Shown piece by piece: positions 1 through 6,119 of a DNA stretch of 6,526 nt. The notes beneath the pieces were generated by a model that did not search any database, was not told the origin of the DNA, and was given only the letters and a program-made list of their open reading frames with translations. The position numbers were made by a program, and so were the translations under genes. How positions within the stretch are numbered: position 1 is the stretch's first letter; each line of letters begins with the position of its first letter. The stretch is from an uncultured Syntrophobacteraceae bacterium (GTDB taxonomy: Bacteria; Desulfobacterota; Syntrophobacteria; Syntrophobacterales; Syntrophobacteraceae), in assembly GCA_937889795.1 (NCBI GenBank), contig CALBZH010000130.1:1-6526 (forward strand), in the 5' to 3' direction.

Positions 1-32
1 GAAGGTCGAAAAGGAACGGAGGAAGTAGTCCC

Positions 33-1871
33 ATGGCCCGATGGAATCCCAAGAAACGGGTTTTGGAGCATGAGCACTCGAAGTTCTGGCAGCACCACCT
101 GGCCGATGTGCCGGAGCCGAACCTCATGCGCGAGATCTTCCCCTACGAAGACGTCCCGCGGATTGACTTCGACAGCAAGATCCAGCCGATCGACCCGGCG
201 GAGGACATCTTCATCACGGACACGACCTTCCGGGACGGCCAGCAGGCGCGCCCCCCGTATACGGTCGAGCAGATCGAGATCATCTTCGATTTTCTGCACC
301 GGATGTCCGGACCCAACGGCGTGATCCGCCAGTCCGAGTTCTTCCTCTACACGGACAAAGACCGGGAAGCGCTCGACATGTGTCGCGCGAAGGAATACCG
401 GTACCCGGAGATCACCGGCTGGATCCGCGCGGTCGAGCAGGATTTGCAGCTCGTGGTGGACGCGGGTCTCCCCGAGACGGGAATCCTGACGTCGGTTTCC
501 GACTACCACATCTTTCTCAAGCTCAAGCTGGACCGGCCTGGTGCACTCAAGAAGTACCTTTCGATCGTGCGGGCCGCCTTGGACAAGGGCATCAAGCCGC
601 GCTGCCACTTTGAGGACATCACGCGGGCGGACATTTACGGGTTCTGCATCCCGTTCGCCATCGAGCTCATGAAGCTCCGCGAAGAAAGCGGGATCGACAT
701 CAAGATGCGGTTGTGCGACACCTTGGGCTTCGGCATTACGTATCCTGGCGCAGCGCTTCCGCGCAGTGTTCCCGGCCTGGTGCGCGCCTTCATCGACGAC
801 GCCGGAGTGCCGGGCAGCCTGCTCGAATGGCACGGCCACAACGACTTCCACAAGGTCCTCATCAATGCCGCGACCGCCTGGCTTTACGGATGCGCGGGAG
901 CGAACGGCACGCTGCTCGGCTTCGGGGAGCGCACCGGAAACGCCCCGATCGAGGGCCTCCTCATGGAATACATCGGCCTCAAGGGCGGACCCAACGGGAT
1001 CGACACGACCGCCATCACGGACATGGCCGAGTATTTCGAGCGGGAGCTGGACTACCGGATTCCGCCCAACTACCCCTTCGTGGGCGAGGAGTTCAACGCG
1101 ACGCGCGCGGGGATCCACGCGGACGGCATCGTCAAGCAGGAAGAAATTTACAACATCTTCGACACCAAAAAGCTGCTCAAGCGCCCCATCAGCATCATCG
1201 TGACCGACAAGTCCGGGGTTTCGAGCATCGCCTACTGGGTCAACACGCGGCTGCGCCTGGAGGGCAACCGGCAGCTCGACAAGCGCCACCCGGGGATCGT
1301 GAAGATCTACAAGCGGGTGATGCGGGAATACGAGCAGGGGCGCAACACGTCCATCTCGACCGATGAGCTCGAGCGGTGGGCCAGGCGCTACCTGCCGGAA
1401 TACTTCATCAGCGAGTTCGACCTCTTGAAGCAGAAGGCCTACGGGCTGGCGGCCCACCTGGTCGAGGAAGTCGTCGAAAGCGACCTCATCAAGAGCATGG
1501 ACCCGGTGCGCCAGGAGCTCGCGCTACAGACCCTGCTGGATCTCAACCCGTTCATCCAGTACATTTACATCACCGACAAGGAAGGCCGGAAGACCACGCG
1601 CAACATCACGCACATCGTCGACAAGGCCAAGTACGAAAGCGCCAAGGTGGGCGAAGACCTGTCCGACCGCCCCTGGTTCATCGAGCCCATGCGCGACGGC
1701 AAGGTCCATGTCACGGACTTCTACACGTCCCGCTACACGGGAGCCCTGTGCATCACAGTCTCCGCACCCATCCGGGATGAAACCGAGGAGATCGTCGGCG
1801 TGCTCGGCATCGACATGCGGTTTGAAGACCTGGCCAAGATGGAAGAAAGCGGGGACGTCGGCCCCGCTTAG
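33..1871 (+). CDS. Re-citrate synthase-like / isopropylmalate-homocitrate synthase family enzyme with C-terminal Cache-like domain
   Basis: Members of this DRE-TIM family condense acetyl-CoA with a 2-oxo acid in the cytoplasm. The long SVSDYHIF and CHFEDITRADIYGF blocks resemble Re-citrate synthases of anaerobes such as Clostridium kluyveri and Syntrophus, so oxaloacetate is the likeliest acceptor. Seen: DTTFRDGQQ (63-71, catalytic R67-D68), metal-binding HGHND (H267, H269), GFGERTGN (296-303) and GIHADG (360-365, catalytic-type His362). The catalytic barrel and lid end near residue 410. A helical stretch (about 412-505) leads to a Cache/PDC-like domain (about 507-600) with YIYITDKEGR, DLSDRPWF and an SAPIRDETEEIVGVLGIDM ending. 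No transmembrane segment is visible, so this sensor-type fold would be cytosolic and might bind an effector. It sits where LeuA enzymes carry the leucine-binding domain. GGAGGAAG at 18-25 lies seven bases before the ATG. Homocitrate or 2-isopropylmalate synthase are alternatives; the family is certain, the substrate is inferred. Confidence 0.85.
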   Translation: MARWNPKKRVLEHEHSKFWQHHLADVPEPNLMREIFPYEDVPRIDFDSKIQPIDPAEDIFITDTTFRDGQQARPPYTVEQIEIIFDFLHRMSGPNGVIRQSEFFLYTDKDREALDMCRAKEYRYPEITGWIRAVEQDLQLVVDAGLPETGILTSVSDYHIFLKLKLDRPGALKKYLSIVRAALDKGIKPRCHFEDITRADIYGFCIPFAIELMKLREESGIDIKMRLCDTLGFGITYPGAALPRSVPGLVRAFIDDAGVPGSLLEWHGHNDFHKVLINAATAWLYGCAGANGTLLGFGERTGNAPIEGLLMEYIGLKGGPNGIDTTAITDMAEYFERELDYRIPPNYPFVGEEFNATRAGIHADGIVKQEEIYNIFDTKKLLKRPISIIVTDKSGVSSIAYWVNTRLRLEGNRQLDKRHPGIVKIYKRVMREYEQGRNTSISTDELERWARRYLPEYFISEFDLLKQKAYGLAAHLVEEVVESDLIKSMDPVRQELALQTLLDLNPFIQYIYITDKEGRKTTRNITHIVDKAKYESAKVGEDLSDRPWFIEPMRDGKVHVTDFYTSRYTGALCITVSAPIRDETEEIVGVLGIDMRFEDLAKMEESGDVGPA

Positions 1872-1887
1872 AACTGAAAAGCTCACT

Positions 1888-1994
1888 TCACCGCGGAGGA
1901 CGCAGAGCGCGCAGAGGAAAACGAGAAGGGAAGAATCGACTGAGATCCCCCTCTTTTGGGTCCTTCTCAGCCTTCTCTGCGGCCTCCGCGGTGA
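1888..1994. repeat. Extragenic inverted-repeat element with 20-bp terminal arms (MITE/REP-like)
   Basis: The left arm (1888-1907, TCACCGCGGAGGACGCAGAG) is the reverse complement of the right arm (1975-1994) with one mismatch in 20. Inside, GAGAAGG (1923-1929) pairs with CCTTCTC (1962-1968), so the whole 107 bp could fold into one long hairpin. It is followed by a pyrimidine-rich tract (about 1995-2030). From memory, elements with 'ttcaccgcggaggacgcagag' ends are scattered in many copies through GC-rich environmental bacterial genomes and cause spurious ORF calls. It carries no gene. It separates the citrate-synthase-like gene from the rlpA unit and could act as a transcription barrier or mRNA-stabilising fold (inference). 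Confidence 0.8.
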
Positions 1995-2055
1995 GTTGTT
2001 CTTGTTCTTTTCTTTTCGTCCGTTTCTTTGTGGCGACCTCACGGGCTCCTGGCTT

Positions 2056-2059
2056 GAGG
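2056..2059 (+). promoter_or_regulatory. Ribosome binding site deciding the TTG start of the RlpA gene
   Basis: GAGG lies 11 bases before the TTG at 2071. No ATG or GTG in this frame is near the signal peptide, and the reading frame further upstream runs through the inverted-repeat element. This purine motif together with the lipoprotein signal that follows selects TTG as the start. The spacing is slightly long, which suggests modest translation. Confidence 0.5.
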
Positions 2060-2070
2060 ATGTTCGTACG

Positions 2071-2841
2071 TTGAAGATACGCGTTGTAAGCCTTCTGCTC
2101 GCTCTTCTCCTCTTCGGATGTGCCTCGGCCCCGCCCGAGCCGGCTCCCCCGTACATGACCCGTCCGGGCGGCAAGATGCTCCGGACGCAGCGGCCCTACC
2201 AGATCAACGGCATCTGGTACTATCCCATCCCGTCGGCTCAGGGGTACTTGGAAGACGGCATGGCCAGCTGGTACGGGGAGGACTTTCATGGGAAGCCCAC
2301 TTCCTGCGGCGAGCCCTACGACATGTGGGCCATGACGGCGGCCCACAAGACCCTTCCTCTGGGCACCTACGTGAAGGTGACCCACAAGCAGACGGGAAAA
2401 TCCGTGATCGTTCGGGTAAATGACCGGGGGCCCTTTGTGGCCGGACGGATTATCGATCTCTCCTGCCGGGCGTCCCAGGCGCTCGGATCCTATAAACCGG
2501 GTCTTGCGCCCGTGCGCGTCGAAGCCGTTCAGGTGGCTCAACAGGAAGGCGTCGGCCAGGCAACGGCCTGGAGAGTGGACCCGGTGCCGTCGTTTCGCTA
2601 CGGGTCTTTTACGGTGCAGATTGGGGCCTTCAAGGAGCAGCAGAACGCCGCACGCCTGAAAGAGCGAATGACCCAGGGCTACCGGGAGATTTTGGTGACC
2701 CCGACGACCTATGCGGGGAATTTCTTCTACCGGGTCCAGGTGGGCGCGTACCGGGATCTGATGGTCGCGCAGCAGGAAATGACACGGCTCAGACAACAGG
2801 GATTCGGCGATGCGTTTGTGGTCGCCATGGAGGGGAAATAG
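2071..2841 (+). CDS. rlpA: RlpA-family septal ring lipoprotein (DPBB lytic transglycosylase-like domain + SPOR domain)
   Basis: RlpA proteins are outer-membrane lipoproteins that bind denuded septal peptidoglycan through SPOR; in Pseudomonas the DPBB domain cleaves such strands as a lytic transglycosylase. With the TTG start the product has 256 residues. It begins MKIRVVSLLLALLLFGC: a short basic N-terminus, a hydrophobic core and a lipobox (LLFG-C17), followed by a Pro-rich linker. The DPBB domain (about 62-153) contains GMASWYG, E81, H92 and the VNDRGPF motif with D118. The E-H and H-D spacings (11 and 26) equal those of the catalytic E120-H131-D157 of P. aeruginosa RlpA, so activity is expected. 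The SPOR domain (about 178-254) shows FTVQIGAF and a repeat-like YRVQVGAY. hisD follows after one base, an unusual partner that suggests a shared transcript. Any promoter should lie in 1995-2070, but I see no convincing one. Confidence 0.9.
   Translation: MKIRVVSLLLALLLFGCASAPPEPAPPYMTRPGGKMLRTQRPYQINGIWYYPIPSAQGYLEDGMASWYGEDFHGKPTSCGEPYDMWAMTAAHKTLPLGTYVKVTHKQTGKSVIVRVNDRGPFVAGRIIDLSCRASQALGSYKPGLAPVRVEAVQVAQQEGVGQATAWRVDPVPSFRYGSFTVQIGAFKEQQNAARLKERMTQGYREILVTPTTYAGNFFYRVQVGAYRDLMVAQQEMTRLRQQGFGDAFVVAMEGK
2829..2833 (+). promoter_or_regulatory. Ribosome binding site of hisD inside the end of rlpA
   Basis: GGAGG (continuing GGGAAA) lies nine bases before the GTG at 2843, within the last codons of rlpA. 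It supports GTG 2843 over the in-frame ATG at 2810, which has no comparable motif and would add 11 residues foreign to the family. The position implies translational coupling of hisD to rlpA. Confidence 0.65.
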
Positions 2842-2842
2842 C

Positions 2843-4147
2843 GTGCTGCAGGTGATCGAATATCCGTCCGAGAAAGCCGAGGCGAGACTGGTTGAGATCG
2901 CGGCCCGACGCATGGGGGCCGACCCGGCCCTCGAAAAATCCGTTCTGGAGATTCTCGAGACCGTCAGGACGGGGGGCGACGCGGCCCTGGTCGACTACTC
3001 ACGGCGCTTCGACGCACCCGATTTCGACGCGGCCAACCTCACGGTGATGGATGAGGAGATCGAAGCCGCGTATGGTGCAGTGGATTCCGACTTCCTCGAC
3101 ATCCTGCATGCGGCCATCGGGAACATCGAAAGCTTCCACCGACAGCAGCTTCACCCGTCCCACTTCACGACGCACCCCGACGGGACCCTGCTCGGCCAGA
3201 TGGTGCGGCCGGTCGCAGCGGCGGGCCTCTACATCCCAGGTGGCAAGGGAGGCGAAACCCCGCTCATCTCTTCGGTCCTCATGAACGGCATTCCGGCGCG
3301 CATCGCGGGGGTCAAAGACGTCGCCCTGGTCACGCCGCCCCGCAAGGACGGCTCGGTCAACCCGTATCTTCTGGTCGCGGCGCGAGAAGTGGGCGTCTCC
3401 CGGATCCACAAGATCGGGAGCGCGTGGGCGATCGCGGCCCTGACTTACGGGACCGAATCGATCGGGCGAGTGGACGTCGTCGTCGGTCCCGGGAATGTCT
3501 TTGTCGCGCTCGCGAAGAAGCTGGTTTCCGGGGAGGTCGGGATCGACATGCTGGCCGGCCCCAGCGAAATCCTGGTCGTTGCAGACCACGCGGCCAACCC
3601 CGACTTCATCGCCGCGGACCTCCTGAGCCAGGCGGAGCACGATGCCATGGCGAGCGCCGTCTGCATCACGACGGACACAGGCGTGGGGGAACGGGTCATC
3701 GAAAGCCTCCAGCGGCAGTTGCTCGCCCTGCCCCGCCACGACATCGCCGAAGAATCGCTCAAGCGCTATGGAGCCATTTTCCACGTAGCCACCGTGGAGG
3801 CGGCTCTTGGACTCGCCAACCGCATCGCGCCCGAGCACCTCGAGCTCCAGGTCCAGGACCCCTGGCTATGCCTGGGCATGATCGAGCACGCGGGAGCCGT
3901 GTTCCTGGGGGACTGCACGCCAGAAGCCGTCGGGGATTACTTCGCCGGCCCCAACCACGTGCTCCCCACGGCAGGAACCGCCCGGTTCGCCTCGGCCCTC
4001 GGCGTCGAGAGCTTCATCAAGCGCACCAGCGTCTTGGCCTACTCCCGGAAAGCCATGGAGCGCGACGCCGCGTCCATCATCCGCCTGGCGGAGCTGGAAG
4101 GCCTCACTGCCCACGCCGCCTCCGTTCGCGTACGTTTGAAGGGATGA
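2843..4147 (+). CDS. hisD: Histidinol dehydrogenase
   Basis: HisD carries out the last two steps of histidine synthesis, oxidising L-histidinol to L-histidine through the aldehyde with two NAD+, as a Zn-dependent cytosolic dimer. From GTG 2843 the product has 434 residues, the same length as E. coli HisD. Visible signatures are LYIPGGKGGETP (129-140), VVVGPGNVFVALAKK (212-226), GIDMLAGPSEILVVAD (233-248), the zinc ligands Q263 and H266 in LLSQAEHDAMA, the catalytic pair E331-H332 in IAPEHLEL, D365 in AVGDYFAGPNHVLPT, and H424 in LEGLTAHAASVRVRL. All correspond to the E. coli ligands Q259, H262, D360, H419 and base pair E326-H327, shifted by 4-5. The gene starts one base after the rlpA stop. 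No other his gene follows; downstream is a convergent intergenic region, so this hisD lies outside any visible his operon. Its GC content is high, like its neighbours. Confidence 0.97.
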   Translation: MLQVIEYPSEKAEARLVEIAARRMGADPALEKSVLEILETVRTGGDAALVDYSRRFDAPDFDAANLTVMDEEIEAAYGAVDSDFLDILHAAIGNIESFHRQQLHPSHFTTHPDGTLLGQMVRPVAAAGLYIPGGKGGETPLISSVLMNGIPARIAGVKDVALVTPPRKDGSVNPYLLVAAREVGVSRIHKIGSAWAIAALTYGTESIGRVDVVVGPGNVFVALAKKLVSGEVGIDMLAGPSEILVVADHAANPDFIAADLLSQAEHDAMASAVCITTDTGVGERVIESLQRQLLALPRHDIAEESLKRYGAIFHVATVEAALGLANRIAPEHLELQVQDPWLCLGMIEHAGAVFLGDCTPEAVGDYFAGPNHVLPTAGTARFASALGVESFIKRTSVLAYSRKAMERDAASIIRLAELEGLTAHAASVRVRLKG

Positions 4148-4173
4148 ATGCAGCGGAAGGCCGCCAGGCTCAT

Positions 4174-4193
4174 CTCCGGGCGAGCTCCCGGAG
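4174..4193 (+). terminator. GC-rich hairpin after hisD, possible transcript end
   Basis: CTCCGGG (4174-4180) pairs perfectly with CCCGGAG (4187-4193) across a six-base loop, 27 bases after the hisD stop. No T-run follows, so it is not a canonical intrinsic terminator. It may stabilise the 3' end or assist Rho-dependent termination. Confidence 0.3.
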
Positions 4194-4352
4194 CCACCCC
4201 GGCTAAATGCGGAGCACACCGCCAAGAGCCGCTTTTTCGTCTGGGGAATGACGCAAGATTTTGGACCGGAGAAACCATCTGCCCCACGGCAATGCCACTG
4301 ACTCAGCGGGTGTCACGGGCAAAGTGGAGCCGTTCCACGAGGACTCTTTTTC

Positions 4353-4435
4353 GGTAGCGCCGTCTTCCATGGCGGCGTTCAGGTGATCGAGCGGCTGACG
4401 AGGACCGTTTCGCCGCCATGGAAGGCGGCGCTACC
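4353..4435. repeat. REP doublet (REPIN-like), two GTAG-headed palindromes in inverted orientation
   Basis: Two 25-bp arms, 4353-4377 and the reverse complement of 4411-4435, match with one mismatch and flank a 33-bp spacer. Each arm starts GGTAG and is itself a hairpin: CGCCG and CGGCG pair around a TTCCAT-containing loop. A GTAG tetranucleotide 5' of a short GC-rich stem-loop is the signature of REP sequences recognised by RAYT (TnpA-REP, Y1 HUH) transposases, and inverted pairs of such REPs form REPINs/BIMEs. Its place between two converging genes is typical. No RAYT gene is present in the window. One arm has T where the other has C (4363), a small decay of the stem. Confidence 0.8.
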
Positions 4436-4514
4436 ATTGGGACGCACGACCCAATCGTTGTTCCCTGCGGTGCCCAAGATCCGAGACGGCCGATGTCAGA
4501 CCGGCACCGCATCG

Positions 4515-4883
4515 TCACGTTGCTCCCACGGACGTCTCCTCCGCCTCAGGGGAGATCCGCTTCCCTCCCCCTTCCGTACTCTCCACAATCCAGCTCAGAT
4601 AGGCGGGCAGCCCCTGCGCGATGGGCATCGCAATGATCTCGGGCACCTCGTAGCTGTGCAGCTCCTTCACGCGCTTCTGCACCGCCTCCACCAGCTCCGA
4701 TCGCGTCTTCATGATGAGCAGCAGCTCCGCATCCTCGCGGACCTCCCCCTTCCACCAGTAGATCGACTGGATCTGAGACACCAGGTTCACACAGGCCACC
4801 AGCTTCTCGGCCACCAGCGTCCGTGCGATCTTCGACGCCTCCTCCGCCTTGCCGGCCGTGACGAAAAGGATCGAAACCTCCAT
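4515..4883 (-). CDS. cutA: CutA1-family divalent-cation tolerance protein
   Basis: CutA proteins are small, very stable cytosolic trimers with a ferredoxin-like fold similar to PII. They were named for copper tolerance, but their molecular role is unsettled. The 122-residue product shows the family blocks: VSILFVTAGKAEEASKIARTLV (about 3-24), the signature LVACVNLVSQIQSIYWWKGEV (28-48), ELLLIMKTR (53-61) and HSYEVPEIIAMPIAQGLPAYLSWI (76-99). The last ~20 residues are a polar, Gly/Glu-rich tail beyond the usual core. The ATG at 4883 is preceded on this strand by AAAGGGG about seven bases upstream. An ATG at 4888 is out of frame. It lies 51 bp downstream of the broken integrase on the same strand, so read-through from it is possible. 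I see no functional link to the integron; it is probably the chromosomal neighbour. Confidence 0.95.
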   Translation of the reverse strand: MEVSILFVTAGKAEEASKIARTLVAEKLVACVNLVSQIQSIYWWKGEVREDAELLLIMKTRSELVEAVQKRVKELHSYEVPEIIAMPIAQGLPAYLSWIVESTEGGGKRISPEAEETSVGAT

Positions 4884-4934
4884 GCCATGTCCCCTTTCTT
4901 GGGATGATCGCGTCTTCTCGACGGACTTCCATCC

Positions 4935-5951
4935 TTACGGTGCTTCCCCTTTGCCGGCCTCCAGGTGATCCAGCGGACTCACCACGGCCCGCAGGTCTTT
5001 CTGCATGACGTGGGTGTAAATTTCGGTCGTCTTCACGTCCGCGTGCCCCATGAGCTCCTGGACAACCCGAATATTGACCCCGTTTTCCAGCAGGTGGGTC
5101 GCGAAGCAGTGCCGAAACGTGTGGCAGCTCACCTGCTTCAAAATCTTCGCCCGGTCCACGGCCACCTTCACCGCCTTCTGAAGGCCGGATTCCAGCACAT
5201 GATGGCGTCGCTCCACCTTCGTGCGAGGATCGGTGCTCACGTTCTTGGAGGGAAACACGTACTGCCACCGAAACTCTCTCGCGGCCCCGGTGTATTTTCT
5301 CGAAAGGGCCGGAGGCAGATAAACCTCTCCCCCGCCATTGGCGAGATCCTGCTCGTGAAGCTGCTTTACTTTCTGGAGATGCGCCCGGAGCTCCGCATGG
5401 ATGGCGCGGGGAAACAGCGTGGCCCTGTCCTTGTCCCCCTTGCCGGCCCGGATCATCATGAGGCCCCGATCGAAATCCAGGTCCTTGACTCGGAGCCGCA
5501 CGCACTCCATCAAACGCAGCCCTCCTCCGTAGAGGAGCTTGGCCATCAGCAGATGCGTCCCCTTCATTTCCGCAAACACCTGCTGCACTTCCTCCTGCGT
5601 CATGACAACGGGCAGCCTCGGATGCCGCTTGGCCCGAACCGCTTCGATTTTCCCCTCGATCGGCTGGTCCAGCACCTCCCGGTACAGGAAGAGGATTGCA
5701 TTGAAAGCTTGATTTTGCGTGGATGCCGAAACTCTCAAGTTCGTAGCCAGATGGCTCAGAAACGCATCGATTTCCACCTTCCCCATTTCCTTGGGATGGG
5801 TCCGGCTCCCGTGATACTTGATAAAGCGCACAATCCAGTCGCAGTAGGCTTATTCCGTTTTGTAGGCATAATGATGATACTGCAGCACCTGCCGCACCTG
5901 GTCCATCAACCGCAGATCGGGATCTGGTCTGAATTTGCCCTTGCTTTCCAT
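4935..5951 (-). pseudogene. intI: Integron integrase (IntI-type tyrosine recombinase) interrupted by one in-frame stop at codon 34
   Basis: IntI recombinases insert and excise gene cassettes by attI x attC recombination. Read from ATG 5951, the gene would encode 338 residues (IntI1 has 337). It begins MESKGKFRPD, then [35 protein letters not shown]. The stop is TAA (5852-5850), where relatives have Gln in RTEQAY, so one C-to-T change explains it. The rest is intact: Arg146 in [10 protein letters not shown], Lys171 in GKGDKDR, His277 and Arg280 in CHTFRH, His303 in GHADVKTT and Tyr312 in IYTHVM, the same numbers as I recall for IntI1. The integron-specific extra segment is present at about 212-251 ([23 protein letters not shown]). 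Restart at GTG 5831 would give 298 residues lacking most of the first helices that bind DNA. The only start codon in frame is ATG 5951, with a poorly spaced GGA just before it. GC content is host-like. A sequencing error is possible. Confidence 0.88.
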
Positions 5952-6119
5952 CTTTCCGCCATGTATCGTCAGACAAGTGGAAACACACCCGCAGTTTCAG
6001 CCATTTTTCTGGTCGTAATATCATGATAGATGGAAAAATTACCATGCTATAGAGGTCCTATCAAGGAAACTTTTCCACCTATTCAGATTGTTAGTATCAA
6101 GAGAGACGAAAGGCACTCA
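5952..6119. promoter_or_regulatory. Divergent spacer between intI and the RelA/SpoT gene: expected position of attI and the cassette promoter
   Basis: In integrons the recombination site attI and the promoters Pint and often Pc lie just upstream of intI, here on this 168-bp stretch. Composition drops to about 35% G+C near 6000. I see an imperfect hairpin, ATAGATGG (6026-6033) with CCATGCTAT (6042-6050), and a GGAAA/TTTCC palindrome (6065-6076). GTTAGTA at 6090-6096 resembles but does not fit the GTTRRRY core. No good sigma-70 promoter and no LexA box of the CTGT-N8-ACAG type was found. AAAGG at 6109-6113 serves the next gene. The attI role is inferred from position only. Confidence 0.35.

Larger units (their letters stand above)
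4148..4514. other. Convergent intergenic region without a supported gene
   Basis: This spacer separates the ends of hisD (+) and cutA (-). It holds a GC-rich hairpin just after hisD (4174-4193) and a REP doublet (4353-4435). A 69-codon ORF beginning directly at 4148 has no recognisable motif and runs into the left REP arm, so I do not call it. A small hairpin, ATTGGG/CCCAAT (4436-4441 and 4450-4455), follows the REP doublet. I see nothing else in it. Confidence 0.7.

Noticed and set aside
2810..2812. ATG 2810 as the hisD start
   Set aside because: It overlaps rlpA and lacks an SD. GTG 2843 has GGAGG at good spacing and gives the family-typical 434 residues.
4324..4351. GTGGA/TCCAC hairpin with a later T-run as an intrinsic terminator
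   Set aside because: The stem is only 5 bp and the T-run starts eight bases after it, so it does not fit a Rho-independent terminator.
4148..4357. 69-codon ORF directly after the hisD stop
   Set aside because: No recognisable motif; it ends inside the REP arm and has the composition of random GC-rich spacer.
5829..5831. GTG as the genuine start of a 298-residue integrase
   Set aside because: Conserved IntI sequence continues upstream in the same frame past the TAA, up to ATG 5951. A start at 5831 would cut the N-terminal DNA-binding helices.
4965..6026. 353-codon ORF on the + strand
   Set aside because: It lies antisense to the integrase. The integrase frame carries recognisable catalytic motifs, while this one shows none.
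4546..6045. 499-codon ORF on the minus strand spanning cutA and intI
   Set aside because: It is a shadow frame of both genes with Gly/Arg-rich, low-complexity sequence typical of a GC-rich frame shift.
6090..6096. GTTAGTA as an attI crossover core
   Set aside because: It misses GTTRRRY at two positions. The location is attractive (30 bp before the putative cassette ORF) but the sequence match is too weak to call.
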